This document shows, piece by piece, positions 54,302 through 63,346 of a DNA stretch of 64,000 nucleotides. The stretch comes from Oscillatoria sp. FACHB-1407. GTDB lineage: Bacteria > Cyanobacteriota > Cyanobacteriia > Elainellales > Elainellaceae. The stretch covers positions 62,001-126,000 of the forward strand of contig NZ_JACJSA010000015.1 of assembly GCF_014697545.1 (NCBI RefSeq), read 5' to 3'. The stretch's first letter is position 1, and each line of letters opens with the position of its first letter. The notes under the pieces were generated by a model. The model worked only from the letters and a program-made list of their open reading frames with translations, was not told where the DNA came from and did not search any database. Made by a program: the position numbers and the translations under genes.

Positions 54302-54730
54302 ATGAACTTGGATTTTTCTACAACTTCTGGCTTGACTACCCATGTCGATCGCCCCTTGGTACTAGCTGCCGATGACGATGAAGACAACCTGCTGTTGTTG
54401 GTCTATGCGCTCAATCTGTTTGGCTATACCTGCATCAGCACCCTCAGAGGAGAGATGGTGTTGCAATTGGCTCATTGCTATAAACCCAACCTGATCTTGC
54501 TGGATGTAGTCTTTCCGGATCTAAATGGCATTGAAGTCATTGAGCGTCTAAAGCAGGATGTAGTCACCCGGTCGATTCCAGTCATTGCAGTGACGGCTCT
54601 GGCACAAGCTGATGATCGAGAACGGTTACTGAACGCGGGGTGCAAAGGCTATGTTGATAAGCCTTACGATCTCGATGATCTAGAAGTTATGCTTCGCCAG
54701 TTTCTGACTCCGATGCCTTCGATTTCTTGA
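54302..54730 (+). CDS. Single-domain response regulator
   Basis: 142 residues, receiver (REC) domain only. Acidic pocket VLAADDDEDN, phosphoacceptor Asp in LILLDVVFPDLNGIEVIERL (about residue 67), the Thr of IPVIAVTALA and the Lys of GYVDKPYDLDDLEVML are all present. No output domain, so it acts by protein contact. No partner kinase adjoins. The last 44 bp overlap the 3' end of the convergent DUF2294 gene. Start ATG 54302 follows GGAAGGGC. Confidence 0.95.
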   Translation: MNLDFSTTSGLTTHVDRPLVLAADDDEDNLLLLVYALNLFGYTCISTLRGEMVLQLAHCYKPNLILLDVVFPDLNGIEVIERLKQDVVTRSIPVIAVTALAQADDRERLLNAGCKGYVDKPYDLDDLEVMLRQFLTPMPSIS

Positions 54731-55112
54731 CCTTGGGCTCACTATTAGGTCTGACCTGAGGAGGAGCCGACAAAATAGCGATGGTTCCGGTGCGACCCGT
54801 TTCGAGGGTGGCATCGCTCAGCATATCGGTGACGGATACCCCAACAGTCTCTTCAATTAATTGAACCAACTGAGGACGCAGAGCTTTATCTAAGTCGCCT
54901 CGTACCTGCTCTGCCAATTCTTCCTGCCCTGAATTTGCCAGCAACTGCTCTGGTTGAGTGATGGCTTCTTCAAGGACGATCGCAATTTTGTCATCAAAGA
55001 TCCGACAGGACACCTTTGTGGGTCGATGCCCCAGTTCTCGGCGATATAACGCCTCAATTCCTTGAGCGAGCGATCGCTCTAATTGTCCACGAGTGGGGTC
55101 CGATGCTTGCAT
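54687..55112 (-). CDS. DUF2294 family protein
   Basis: 141 residues. PTRGQLERSLAQGIEALYRRELGHRPTKVSCRIFDDKIAIVLEEAITQPEQLL is the recognisable DUF2294 (MpsC-like) block: a helix, G-x-x-P-x-x-V and a strand with I-V-x-L. The middle LDKALRPQLVQLIEETVGVSVTDMLSDATLETGRTGTIAIL completes the domain. The C-terminal tail is charged. Related proteins accompany bicarbonate or sodium uptake genes, but function is unsettled. It overlaps the response regulator by 44 bp, tail-to-tail. Confidence 0.85.
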   Translation of the reverse strand: MQASDPTRGQLERSLAQGIEALYRRELGHRPTKVSCRIFDDKIAIVLEEAITQPEQLLANSGQEELAEQVRGDLDKALRPQLVQLIEETVGVSVTDMLSDATLETGRTGTIAILSAPPQVRPNSEPKVKKSKASESETGEA

Positions 55113-55162
55113 ACGCTGAATTACAGGGATGACAAAATTCGTAATCTGACAACCATAAAGGC

Positions 55163-55218
55163 GTTGGGATACAGGGTGGGGAGACTGCGCCCCAGTCAGA
55201 GGTTTTATCGCTGCACTC
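55163..55218. repeat. Decayed R1 core
   Basis: AGGGTGGGGAGACTGCGCCC...GCTGCACTCC follows the R1 core base by base with many substitutions. It is an old copy, immediately upstream of the DUF2294 gene on the minus strand. Confidence 0.55.
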
Positions 55219-55331
55219 CGGCCTAACCATCATCGCCTCAATTGCCATAAAGCAATTTTTACAGGATTTTGTGAAGAAATTAGTACTAAATTCAGAAACT
55301 TTGGAACTTTCTGGTGGATTTCTTTCTCATA

Positions 55332-55437
55332 GAGATTAGCCAGACAACTGACATCAAAAAAAATTGAAGTAGTTTTGTATGACATTAGTGGACTGAAGCG
55401 TTGTAATTCAGTCCAGCAATGCCGACTGGCTAATCTC
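55332..55437. repeat. 106-bp nested inverted-repeat element
   Basis: GAGATTAGCCAG (55332-55343) is complemented exactly by CTGGCTAATCTC (55426-55437), and inside GGACTGAA (55390-55397) is complemented exactly by TTCAGTCC (55407-55414). Neither arm matches the other repeat families of this window. A run of ten G residues follows at 55503-55512. It could be another MITE-like element or a structured leader for the beta-barrel gene. Confidence 0.65.
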
Positions 55438-55629
55438 GAAATTCCTCCCTAAATTAAAGTTTTTGGCAATATTGGGTCGAATTCTGGAGAGACATCCTGA
55501 TTGGGGGGGGGGAGGATTGTAGCAGTTATATGTTTCGCATGTCACCTTCACTGTGATATTTGCAAAACGAGAACGGGGTGCGAGTTGTGTTGACAGATTG
55601 TTGTTCTTTTCACATTTTCGCTGCCGTTT

Positions 55630-56964
55630 ATGCGTGGTTCAACCGTTGTATTTTATACGTTGGCAACCCTGACTGCGACCAACTTGGCACAGTCAGCGAT
55701 CGCCACTCCAGATCCTACCCTGTTAGATGACAGTGCTGAGCCAGCAGAGCCAGCCGAAGCCGTATCGGCTTCACCAGAAGCGATAACAGAGTCACTGGAC
55801 TCGATCGCATCCCCAGAGGCATTCATCGCCGAATTATCAAAGTTAGCCTTGATGACCGCTACGGGGGCTGAACGGCAAAACGCAACTGATAGTCAACCTG
55901 CATCGACAACCGCAACCAAACCCGTTGTCGAGCACGAGAGGTCATCGCCTGACACCCTATCTACTCGCTTTCCTGCGATCGCCCCTCCGGAAACCTTGTT
56001 AGCTCTAGAACGACCTGGAACAGCAGAGCCATCCCCCCAGGCTAATTTAGTAGCACAGGCAATTATTCCTGGCGTTCCACCGTTGCCAGAGGCGATCGCC
56101 CCAGAAGAAGCTACTTTCACCCTGCCATCACCCGTTGAGAGTGAGTCTTCTATTCTCCTGACATCGGCAGCTTTGTTGCGTGACCCCTCAACACTAGTGG
56201 CTCAGGCAACTCCTCCACCTCAAAGTGAGATCGAGGATTTGCAGGAGGAGTTAGAGTCTCTCGAACCAGACCTGACAGACGACTTTGGCAATGAGTTTGA
56301 GGGGTCGCCTGCGGTGACGATTTCTAACCCCTCCGGGTTTGGGGCAGATAACTTCACAGGATTTGTAAACTTTGGCTTTCAATCCGAAACGCGCTATTCC
56401 GATGAAGCCGATGGCACGCTAGGCTTCGGGATTGGACTGGGCGATGCTCAAGAGGCAGTCGGGTTACAGCTGTCCTATACCTTAGCGAGCTTTGGAGGCA
56501 GCCGTGACTTTGGTACAGGTGGCTTGAATGCAAAGCTTCACCGCCAATTCTCAAATGGATTAGGCATTGCTGTTGGGTGGGAAGGGTTTGCAACAACAGG
56601 TGAAGTGGACTTTGAGGACACCGTGTACGGCTCTATTACCCAAATCATCCGCACGAACGACGATCTGGATGATCCGTTTAGTCGCATTGCCTTGACCGCT
56701 GGAGTTGGCAATGGTCGCTTTCGCTCAGAAGAGGCGGTTGCGGATGATGAAGACACCGTTGGCGTGTTTGGTAGTGTCGCCGTTCGGGTTGCTCGTCCTG
56801 TGAGTGCGATCGTGGAGTGGACAGGGCAAGACTTGGCGGTTGGGTTATCGATCACACCGATTCGTGGATTTCCACTCGTGATTACGCCTGCCCTGCGTGA
56901 CATTGCTGGGGCGGGAGATGGTGCCCGGTTTGTGCTGGGTACAGGGATTTCATTCCAGTTTTAA
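55630..56964 (+). CDS. Predicted outer-membrane beta-barrel protein with long proline-rich N-terminus
   Basis: 444 residues. The N-terminus MRGSTVVFYTLATLTATNLA is a likely signal peptide. About residues 25-215 are low-complexity, rich in Ala, Glu, Pro and Ser. From about 215 on, alternating strands occur (FTGFVNFGFQSETRYSDEA, LGFGIGLGDAQEAVGLQLSY, RISLTAG-like stretches) and the chain ends in ISFQF, with terminal Phe as in outer-membrane barrels. Its family is unknown to me. It is followed after 24 bp by a second exported protein, so the two are probably in one operon. Confidence 0.75.
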   Translation: MRGSTVVFYTLATLTATNLAQSAIATPDPTLLDDSAEPAEPAEAVSASPEAITESLDSIASPEAFIAELSKLALMTATGAERQNATDSQPASTTATKPVVEHERSSPDTLSTRFPAIAPPETLLALERPGTAEPSPQANLVAQAIIPGVPPLPEAIAPEEATFTLPSPVESESSILLTSAALLRDPSTLVAQATPPPQSEIEDLQEELESLEPDLTDDFGNEFEGSPAVTISNPSGFGADNFTGFVNFGFQSETRYSDEADGTLGFGIGLGDAQEAVGLQLSYTLASFGGSRDFGTGGLNAKLHRQFSNGLGIAVGWEGFATTGEVDFEDTVYGSITQIIRTNDDLDDPFSRIALTAGVGNGRFRSEEAVADDEDTVGVFGSVAVRVARPVSAIVEWTGQDLAVGLSITPIRGFPLVITPALRDIAGAGDGARFVLGTGISFQF

Positions 56965-56987
56965 CGTCAAACCTGCCAGGAGAAGCG

Positions 56988-57527
56988 ATGAAATACATCA
57001 AGCGAATGCAAATGCAGAGTCGAGCTAAACAGTGGCGGGGTTGGATGTTGAACCTTTCGATCGCCAGTGTTGTGCTGGTGTGGGGGTTAACTCACCCCAT
57101 AACCCACGCCTCTGAAGTCAGATTGGCTCAATTGCCTCCTAACCAATCGGATATTACAGGTCCAGATGTGGGTAACCCTCAGGGACCCGATGTTCCAGGG
57201 GACATTCAAGATATCCCGATTAACCTTGATGGCTTAGATTTGCTACGGGAAATCATTGGGGATGAAACCGATTTGGATGCGATCGCCCAACGCATCTCCC
57301 AGGCACTCGACGAAGCCTATGAAGACTGCCGCTCATCCAGCCAGGTCACTCAAAACAACGGTCCTCGACGGTTTGCTAGAGGGGCAACAGCACCGATCTG
57401 TACTCCTACTGCCAGTGCAGCCTGCCAGCGTCTCCAACAATTGATTCGAGAAACTCGGACGTTTATCGGCAACCAACGGGAACTGCAAGACCAGATTCGA
57501 GCCAATTCGCGAGTGCGGTACTGGTAA
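56988..57527 (+). CDS. Exported hypothetical protein
   Basis: 179 residues. MKYIKRMQMQSRAKQWRGWM then a hydrophobic stretch (LNLSIASVVLVWGLTHPITHA, about 21-41) form a signal peptide or anchor. The mature part is soluble: PDVGNPQGPDVPGDIQDIPI and two cysteine-bearing segments (YEDCRSSSQ and PICTPTASAACQRLQQ). AGGAG five bases before ATG 56988 is a good ribosome site. Cotranscribed with the beta-barrel gene. No family recognised. Confidence 0.75.
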   Translation: MKYIKRMQMQSRAKQWRGWMLNLSIASVVLVWGLTHPITHASEVRLAQLPPNQSDITGPDVGNPQGPDVPGDIQDIPINLDGLDLLREIIGDETDLDAIAQRISQALDEAYEDCRSSSQVTQNNGPRRFARGATAPICTPTASAACQRLQQLIRETRTFIGNQRELQDQIRANSRVRYW

Positions 57528-57635
57528 GAAGAACAAAGGATAAACGATGAAGGATAAAGCGGGAAGAGGCGCAATTCATCGCGTCTATACAAAGGGAAGA
57601 GGGAAGAACGAAGAGTGAAGAGAGAAGAGGCAATC

Positions 57636-58214
57636 ATGAGAACCATATTCAAAACGGTGTTGGGAGGTGTGATGGGAGCAGCGGCGATCGCCCTGGCAAC
57701 ACCTGCCTATGCTCAAGATCAGTTCGACAATACGGTCATTCAATTTGATGTTGATACGATAGTTGAGTTTGAGTTTGTCGAGTCACGCGGGGTTTATCAA
57801 TCGACCTTTGGTGTAATCAATCTGAATACGGGCGATCGCATTCCATTAATTCGTGAGGTGCGATCGAGCGATAGTGCTCCGATTGGATTGTCTCAGTCCG
57901 ATGATACCGGCACTCCTGGAAACAGTGTGCCCCAACCGCTAGCGGAGTTTGAGTTTGAGGCAAATACGCCCTATGCCTTTTACCTGGAGTCCTCCTACAA
58001 TGGACAACCTGCGGGAATTTTCTATTCCATCGACGCGCGTAATCCCAATAACAGCCGACGGTTGCGTCTGGATGGGGATGCCTCCGATTTAGGGGCAGGT
58101 GGAGTCGTCATGCGCTGGGATGATACAGGGTCGCTGTTAGTGCCACCCCCTTCACAAGATCGCGACTACAATGACTTCACCGTACGAGCAGGCGGACATG
58201 TGGCGTGTCCGTAG
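57636..58214 (+). CDS. Exported protein with a DUF4114-like C-terminus
   Basis: 192 residues from ATG 57636 (MRTIFKTVLGGVMGAAAIAL); an upstream GTG at 57615 is less likely. Signal peptide to about residue 27 (PAYAQ). The C-terminal part MRWDDTGSLLVPPPSQDRDYNDFTVRAGG resembles the DUF4114 ending with the D-R-D-Y-N-D-F motif, which suggests calcium-associated surface proteins. The spacer before it (57528-57635) is purine-rich with GAAGA repeats, and 58215-58290 afterwards has GGATGAA/GGATAAA heptamers. Third gene of the exported cluster. Confidence 0.8.
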   Translation: MRTIFKTVLGGVMGAAAIALATPAYAQDQFDNTVIQFDVDTIVEFEFVESRGVYQSTFGVINLNTGDRIPLIREVRSSDSAPIGLSQSDDTGTPGNSVPQPLAEFEFEANTPYAFYLESSYNGQPAGIFYSIDARNPNNSRRLRLDGDASDLGAGGVVMRWDDTGSLLVPPPSQDRDYNDFTVRAGGHVACP

Positions 58215-58566
58215 GAAAGGATGAAGTGGGAAAGAATGAGGTGGGAAAGGATGAAGGATGAAGGATAAACGATAAAAGGGCTATGTAAATTCAAGTGTGT
58301 CTGTTACCGTTCCTATCCGCCCGCACATCAATGGCAGGCTACCTTTCAAAGTCCACTAAAGTGGACTGAAAGCTACTGATAGTCTGCTTCAGCAGACTTT
58401 ATCCTACTAGCCCGCACTTTAGTCGCGGGTGGGAGTAGAGCGAAGGCAGCATAGATCCTACACAAAATTCTGGACATCCCCCTTTATCCCTCATCCCTTA
58501 TCTTGCTGGATCTCTCATCCTTTATCCTTTATCGTTTAGCCTTCTCGATTCCCCACTTCCCATCCC
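58215..58566. other. Spacer with a second heptamer type and a structured repeat
   Basis: 58216-58280 contains GGATGAA and GGATAAA heptamer units (GGATGAAGGATAAACGATAAA-like order); 58485-58545 repeats them inverted (TTTATCCTTTATCGTTTA). Between, AGTGGACTGAAAGC and TCTGCTTCAGCAGA form hairpins, followed by CCCGCACTTTAGTCGCGGG. These are unlike the TCAATGG heptamers. No gene. Confidence 0.65.
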
Positions 58567-59772
58567 TCAAGCTCTGGCAAAGTTAGCCGGGTCTTGATCG
58601 CGTCGATGCTTAATCGGAATCGGAATGCCCTGCCCATCTCCAGCTAAAGCAGCAGTTGTCTCCAAAGCTTCTCTCAGTCGCTTAGCCGCATAGATCGACA
58701 TATCGCGAGGTACATTGATGCGATCGCGTAGATATCGCAATGCCGGATCTGATCCAGACGGTGGAGTACACACTTCGCCCGTCATCATAAACGTCAACGC
58801 ACAACGTAAGGCTTCATCAAATAATTGATCATCTGCCGGATTCACACGAATCATATTGGCACGATGCTTAATCACGCGCTGGAGAGCTTCCTGGCGAGAG
58901 TTTTCGGGTTCTGGATAAGTCACATCGGGCAAACCAAACCAGGGACCGTTATCTACCCGATGCTTGTTCACTAACATCTGGGGTTCACCATTTTCCCAGC
59001 AACCACCCATCTGTGGAGGCAAGTCATGAGCATGCGTGTGAAAGTCGCTCTGTGTCCCACGATAGGTGGAACGGCTCTCCATGGCGTCAAACCAGGCAGA
59101 CAAACGGGGGTTGCCTTCTCGTAGGGAATAGCCCTTGTAGTAATACAGACTGGCATTCATCCGTTCAACATAGGGTGTGAAGATCACATCCGCTGTGCCA
59201 AATTCTTCTAAGAAATAGGGACCGGGGGTACTCGCCAGAGCATACTCAACTTTGTTGACCACCTCTACAAACTGCTCTCGACTGCGTCGCTCTTGCTGCT
59301 GCGAGACAACGGGGTAACACAACCAGGTACACCAGGCTCTAAACAGCAGTCGTTCCAGTCGTCGCAGCGGCAGCACCCTGGGATCTTCCATGCCCTGCCC
59401 TAACGGACCAAAGACCCGCTCTAACGCCAACAAAATATCATCGCTTTCTGTAATTAATCGCCCATCCAACTCCAGTGCAGGCAACATTCCAGAGGGCACT
59501 TTGCGCTTGTACCAAATCTCTTTCTCCCCGTAACAAAACATGGTTACTTTTTCGATACGGTAGGGGATTTGCTTTTCTTCCAGCCACAACCAGACTTTTT
59601 GGCAATAGGGACACCAGGCATGGTTGTCGCGGTACAGGGTCACTCGCACCTCTGACTCACTGTGACCAAATAAACGCAACCGAGCTTGAGCATTGGTGGG
59701 TCCATTAATGGGGTCGATTTGAAAGTCGGTGAGCTTTTCGAGTTCTGTCCAACTGAGCGGAGCAATGGTCAT
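58567..59772 (-). CDS. Glutathione S-transferase family protein
   Basis: 401 residues from ATG 59772 ([17 protein letters not shown]); an earlier frame start is not plausible. A thioredoxin-like GST N-terminal domain (about 35-125) contains [20 protein letters not shown], with a CPYC glutaredoxin-type pair, and [22 protein letters not shown], the cis-Pro and glutathione-binding E-S. A helical C-terminal domain follows. The extra C-terminal 140 residues make it longer than classical GSTs (about 220). Such proteins use glutathione to reduce or conjugate quinones and organic compounds. No operon partner. Confidence 0.9.
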   Translation of the reverse strand: MTIAPLSWTELEKLTDFQIDPINGPTNAQARLRLFGHSESEVRVTLYRDNHAWCPYCQKVWLWLEEKQIPYRIEKVTMFCYGEKEIWYKRKVPSGMLPALELDGRLITESDDILLALERVFGPLGQGMEDPRVLPLRRLERLLFRAWCTWLCYPVVSQQQERRSREQFVEVVNKVEYALASTPGPYFLEEFGTADVIFTPYVERMNASLYYYKGYSLREGNPRLSAWFDAMESRSTYRGTQSDFHTHAHDLPPQMGGCWENGEPQMLVNKHRVDNGPWFGLPDVTYPEPENSRQEALQRVIKHRANMIRVNPADDQLFDEALRCALTFMMTGEVCTPPSGSDPALRYLRDRINVPRDMSIYAAKRLREALETTAALAGDGQGIPIPIKHRRDQDPANFARA

Positions 59773-60295
59773 GCGGATGAGTGTCCTGAATGATCTCAAT
59801 AACTTACAACAGTTATTGTAGGGGTTACACTTCAAACGCGACAGATGGCAGCAGGGGTGATAGCCGTTTACTCCTTAGTGCATATGCAGGAAACCTTTTT
59901 TGCAAGCTTCACTCAACCCTCATCCCCCAACCTCTTCTCTCCACTTGGGAGAAGGGGAGTCAAAGTGGCTTGAAGTCCCTCTCCCCAGTTTGGGCTACCG
60001 TGTACACATAAGTCCTCTCAGCCCCCTAAATCCCCCAATTCTGGCGGACTTTGAGCCTTCGCCAAGAGCCTCTTAAAAGATTTTGTCAAGCATCAGGGAG
60101 AAATCTTATCTACTAAACCTACCTGTATAACCATCTGCCTGTGCCCTGTAAGTAGAAGTCTGGAAAACGTGTTGAAACGTTGTAGTAGAACAAGACAACT
60201 GAAGGGATTTGAGTTCCTACGTTGAGAGAATGTAGCGATTTATGGAGCTATCTACAGTTCCGGGCACTCTAAGGTTGCTAAATTGAGGAGTCTTT
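59773..60295. other. Spacer with an R8 fragment
   Basis: 523 bp with no supported gene. TGTACACATAAGTC at 60001 and the following CAGCCCCCTAAATCCCCCAA up to TTCGCCAAGAGCC match the left end of element R8 (23992 onward). The remainder includes 59930-59990, rich in CTCTTCTC/GGAGAAG, possibly another hairpin. Confidence 0.55.
60001..60078. repeat. Left-end fragment of element R8
   Basis: TGTACACATAAGTC through GGACTTTGAGCC matches 23992-24060. It stops at about 60078, so this is a partial copy. Same orientation as the 24-kb copy. Confidence 0.7.
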
Positions 60296-61270
60296 ATGAC
60301 CGCCACTACAGCAGATTTATCTTTCAAATTTCACTTTGTCACGAATGGTCGTGCTCAAGGATTTGCCAAAAAGGGAAGTGCAAACAATGACAGCATTATT
60401 TTGGGCAAAGATGTCTTGAAGTATGACGACATTATCGACACTACCACTCGCGATCAACGTATTGTTCTGGTTCTTGCTTCAACTGTTAACCTGGCTCCAA
60501 ATCTGTCAAAATCCCTTGCAGGTGGATCGTCACTGGTTCTTGAGGTCAACGGCTCAAAAGCAAGAGAACTGGAGCGACAAATCGATCGCATCACCTCTCA
60601 AAAAGCGATCGCCAATCGAAAACACAATCTATTGCAATTGGGTCAGGGAGATCTACTCCGAGCAGTGTCTTGTCCTGAATGTGAAGCCGCAGTCGATTTA
60701 ACAGATTTTGAACGAACATCTCACATTTACTGTCGCTTCTGCGAGAGTATTTTTAAAGAAAACCAACCCACTCTCACCAAAGGTGATACCTATCGGATTT
60801 GTGATGAGTGTGGCATGTTTGATCGAGTCAAAGGCTACACCGAATTCTACTTTTATTTTTTGATCTTCATATACGGCTTCTCGTATAAACGTCGTTATAT
60901 GTGTGATCATTGTGCTCACAATTTGTTTGTGAAGATGTTTTGGATTAATTTGATATTTTTACTGGGAATTCCCTTTGCACTCTACGTCAAGTTCAAATCG
61001 ATGACAGGTCGCAGCCCAGAATTACAGCAATTATCTCGTGCCAATGCACTTGCAAAAAAAGGTCAGTATCAAAAGGCAGAATCCATTTATCAACAGCTTT
61101 ATCAACACCATCTTGAACATCCAGGGCTATTACTCAACGAAGGCATCGCGCATTTAAATGGCAAAGATGGGGAGGGAGCATTACACTGCTGGCGGCGATC
61201 GCTCCAATCTTGCGCGAATTATCACCCCACTCTCCGACTACTCTACAGTTTGCAAAAGTCTGGTCAATAA
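60296..61270 (+). CDS. Zinc-finger / membrane / TPR protein, unknown function
   Basis: 324 residues. Residues about 1-115 are a beta-rich soluble part. Two zinc-finger-like segments follow: SCPECEAAVD...YCRFCES (C-x2-C...C-x2-C) and RICDECGMFDR...YMCDHCAHN (same). Two hydrophobic segments, YFYFLIFIYGF and FWINLIFLLGIPFALYVKF, surround the second zinc site. The C-terminus (about 250-324) has two TPR-like repeats (ALAKKGQYQKAESIYQQLYQ; LNEGIAHLNGKDGEGALHCW). GGAGTCTTT before ATG 60296 is a good ribosome site. No known family. A hairpin follows. Confidence 0.75.
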   Translation: MTATTADLSFKFHFVTNGRAQGFAKKGSANNDSIILGKDVLKYDDIIDTTTRDQRIVLVLASTVNLAPNLSKSLAGGSSLVLEVNGSKARELERQIDRITSQKAIANRKHNLLQLGQGDLLRAVSCPECEAAVDLTDFERTSHIYCRFCESIFKENQPTLTKGDTYRICDECGMFDRVKGYTEFYFYFLIFIYGFSYKRRYMCDHCAHNLFVKMFWINLIFLLGIPFALYVKFKSMTGRSPELQQLSRANALAKKGQYQKAESIYQQLYQHHLEHPGLLLNEGIAHLNGKDGEGALHCWRRSLQSCANYHPTLRLLYSLQKSGQ

Positions 61271-61305
61271 ATCCTGTAGTACAGCAGTGGCTATAAATCT
61301 TGAGT

Positions 61306-61328
61306 AAGGGCTTGACTGCCAAGCCCTT
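61306..61328 (+). terminator. Hairpin after the 60296 gene
   Basis: AAGGGCTTG (61306-61314) pairs exactly with CAAGCCCTT (61320-61328) around ACTGC. It lacks the T-tract of a strong terminator, so it may only stabilise the mRNA end. Confidence 0.5.
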
Positions 61329-61450
61329 CCAGAAACAATGTGTTGCAAAAAAATCTCAAAGCGATAGTGCTTGATAGAATGCAACCATCCTCCTGTCATC
61401 GTATTCCTATTGACCAAGAGGCTCTCATCATTTACTAATCAGGGAAACTC

Positions 61451-62119
61451 ATGTATAAAACTTCTAAACTGTTTCTCAACATTGTTCTAATTGTTTGCCT
61501 GGTGGTTGGTTTCTGGGTCATCGGTATACAACGTACCAATGCCCAAATTCCCTCCTTGCGTCCAATTCAGGAGGCGACCAACCGCTTTAATCAAACCATC
61601 GATAACTTCAACAACACGATTAACGAATATCGACAACGCATTGATGAATACGAAGGTAAGATTGATGCCTATGATCAGCGTGTAACTACCACCATCAACA
61701 GTATTGAGGGCAGAGTGCAAGATGAAATTGATGGGATTTCAGGGCGGGTTGAAGATGAAATTACAGGAGTCCGCAGCGAGATCGACTCCTCTATTGAAGA
61801 AATTGAAGGTCGTATTGTCAGAACGATTAGCTCTCTTGGATGGGGCTTGTTAATTGGCGATAGTGTTGTCTCTGCGATCGCCTCAGGAGTGGCAACCTGG
61901 TGGGTCACTCGTCGCCTCCGCCGCACAATCAGAACTCAGTTGGATGAAATAAATACGACCTTCAAAGAAGGCGTGAATACGGCGATGAGCCGGGGTGAAC
62001 AAGCGGCTCAAACGGTGACAGATAACCTCAGCCAAAGCAATGCACTGGCAATGATTCAAGGGTTACAGGCAGAGAATCGAGAAATTTTGCAACTGTTACG
62101 TGATTTGAAAAACTCGTAA
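61451..62119 (+). CDS. Exported coiled-coil membrane protein, unknown function
   Basis: 222 residues. The N-terminus MYKTSKLFLNIVLIVCLVVG is a signal peptide or anchor (to about 32, NAQ). About 38-125 is a strong coiled coil (RFNQTIDNFNNTINEYRQRI...DEIDGISGRVEDEITGVRSE), with heptads of I/V/F and many Glu/Asp. A second membrane helix, GWGLLIGDSVVSAIASGVATWW (about 130-151), is followed by a basic cytoplasmic stretch and another helical region ending in LQLLRDLKNS. The shape recalls a sensor or scaffold spanning the membrane. Start ATG 61451, with AGGGA five bases before. No family recognised. Confidence 0.75.
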   Translation: MYKTSKLFLNIVLIVCLVVGFWVIGIQRTNAQIPSLRPIQEATNRFNQTIDNFNNTINEYRQRIDEYEGKIDAYDQRVTTTINSIEGRVQDEIDGISGRVEDEITGVRSEIDSSIEEIEGRIVRTISSLGWGLLIGDSVVSAIASGVATWWVTRRLRRTIRTQLDEINTTFKEGVNTAMSRGEQAAQTVTDNLSQSNALAMIQGLQAENREILQLLRDLKNS

Positions 62120-62173
62120 CCCTCATTCCAGGTATGCAGCGATCGCCTCACCTGATATCAACCTCATCCATCC

Positions 62174-62827
62174 TCATGGGGCGACGGCATGGCTTGCCCC
62201 TTCTGTGAATTGGGTGATTTGGTGACGAGCATGGGCGATCGCATTTTCCAAGGTTTTCCCGCCTGCCTCGTCATACTCAACGTCAATAAACGTCACATCC
62301 GTGACACCGATAAAGCCAAATACGGCTGCCAGATAGGGGGTTTGATAATTCATCTTTTCGTATTGCCCTCCGGGTCCAAAACCACCGCCCCCACGTGCCG
62401 AAATCACAACCATTCTTTTGCCTAGCACAAGTGGCTTGTAGGGGTTGTCAACATCTTCTGCATCAACGGCAAAGGTGCGACCGGGACGCACAATTTGATC
62501 AATATAGGCTTTGAGGGTGCTGGGAACGCTGAAGTTGTACATGGGAGTGCCAATGACGTAGAGATCCGCCGCTAAGAACTCGTCCACCAGGCGATCGCTC
62601 ATACGAATTGCCTCCCACAACTCTGGAGTACGCAGTTCAGGTGCAGTATAGGCAGCTGCGATCCAGGGTTCATCCACATGGGGAACGGGATCGTGCCCCA
62701 GATCGCGATAGGTGACGATGTCGTCTGGATGCACTCGTTTCCATCGCTCAACAAACTCCTGACTCATACGGCGAGAATGGGATCTTGCGCTGCGTGGGCT
62801 GGAGTCGATATGCAATATATGTGTCAT
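62174..62827 (-). CDS. azoR: FMN-dependent NADH-azoreductase
   Basis: 217 residues from ATG 62827 (MTHILHIDSSPRSARSHSRR). The flavodoxin-like fold shows phosphate-binding IDSSPRSARSHSRRMS, the FMN contact GTPMYNFSVPSTLKAYIDQI and ISARGGGGFGPGGQYEKMNYQTPYL. The enzyme reduces azo compounds and quinones with NADH, two electrons at a time. The upstream spacer 62828-63346 has no gene. Confidence 0.94.
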   Translation of the reverse strand: MTHILHIDSSPRSARSHSRRMSQEFVERWKRVHPDDIVTYRDLGHDPVPHVDEPWIAAAYTAPELRTPELWEAIRMSDRLVDEFLAADLYVIGTPMYNFSVPSTLKAYIDQIVRPGRTFAVDAEDVDNPYKPLVLGKRMVVISARGGGGFGPGGQYEKMNYQTPYLAAVFGFIGVTDVTFIDVEYDEAGGKTLENAIAHARHQITQFTEGASHAVAP

Positions 62828-62992
62828 AGGTCTGTTTGAATGCATTTCCCCTTTAGCTTAGGCAAGTGCTTTCGACGGGGCTATCTAATTCCTGTGCCGC
62901 TGTCAAAATCTTGCGGATAGTTTTACGAGTTTGAATAGAAGCTATTTCAAAGTGAATACAGGGCATAGGTTTTTCTTACAGATTTTGATAGC

Positions 62993-63070
62993 TATAGCTA
63001 TAACCACATTTGATGGGGCGGAGGCGAGTCAGAAAGCTTTCCCAGCATCAGGGTTTGAGCCATTGTTATA
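62993..63070. repeat. Truncated R3 repeat
   Basis: TATAGCTATAACCACATTTG with GGGGCGGAGGCGAGTCAGAA matches 48576-48674 but lacks its right part; it ends GTTATA. Followed by a decayed R7 hairpin (TTTGTGGAGGGGTTTGGC, from about 63090). Confidence 0.75.
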
Positions 63071-63226
63071 GAAATTAAATAAGGTGCAATTTTTGTGGAG
63101 GGGTTTGGCATTGCCAAACCCGTACAGTTCAGACGTTGCCCCTGTTATTTAATTAATTTCCAGAATCTTCTTAACGATGAGTGTATTCAATTCCAACATT
63201 CAAGTCTGACTCAGATCCCGCAGCTA

Positions 63227-63326
63227 ATACCGATTTAATGTTTGATTGTGGTAGATCATGGGGTAGGGGCGTTTCGCGAAACGCCCTTACGGAATCATGT
63301 GCAGTGAAGCCAATTCAAATTGGTAT
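63227..63326. repeat. MITE-like repeat, family R4 (inverted copy)
   Basis: ATACCGATTTAATG to CAATTCAAATTGGTAT, 100 bp, reverse complement of 3808-3907, with central GGGGCGTTTCGCGAAACGCC. Lies 20 bp before the gpV-like gene, so the promoter of that gene must be in or beyond the repeat. Confidence 0.9.
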
Positions 63327-63346
63327 AACATCTACTGGAGACATTC

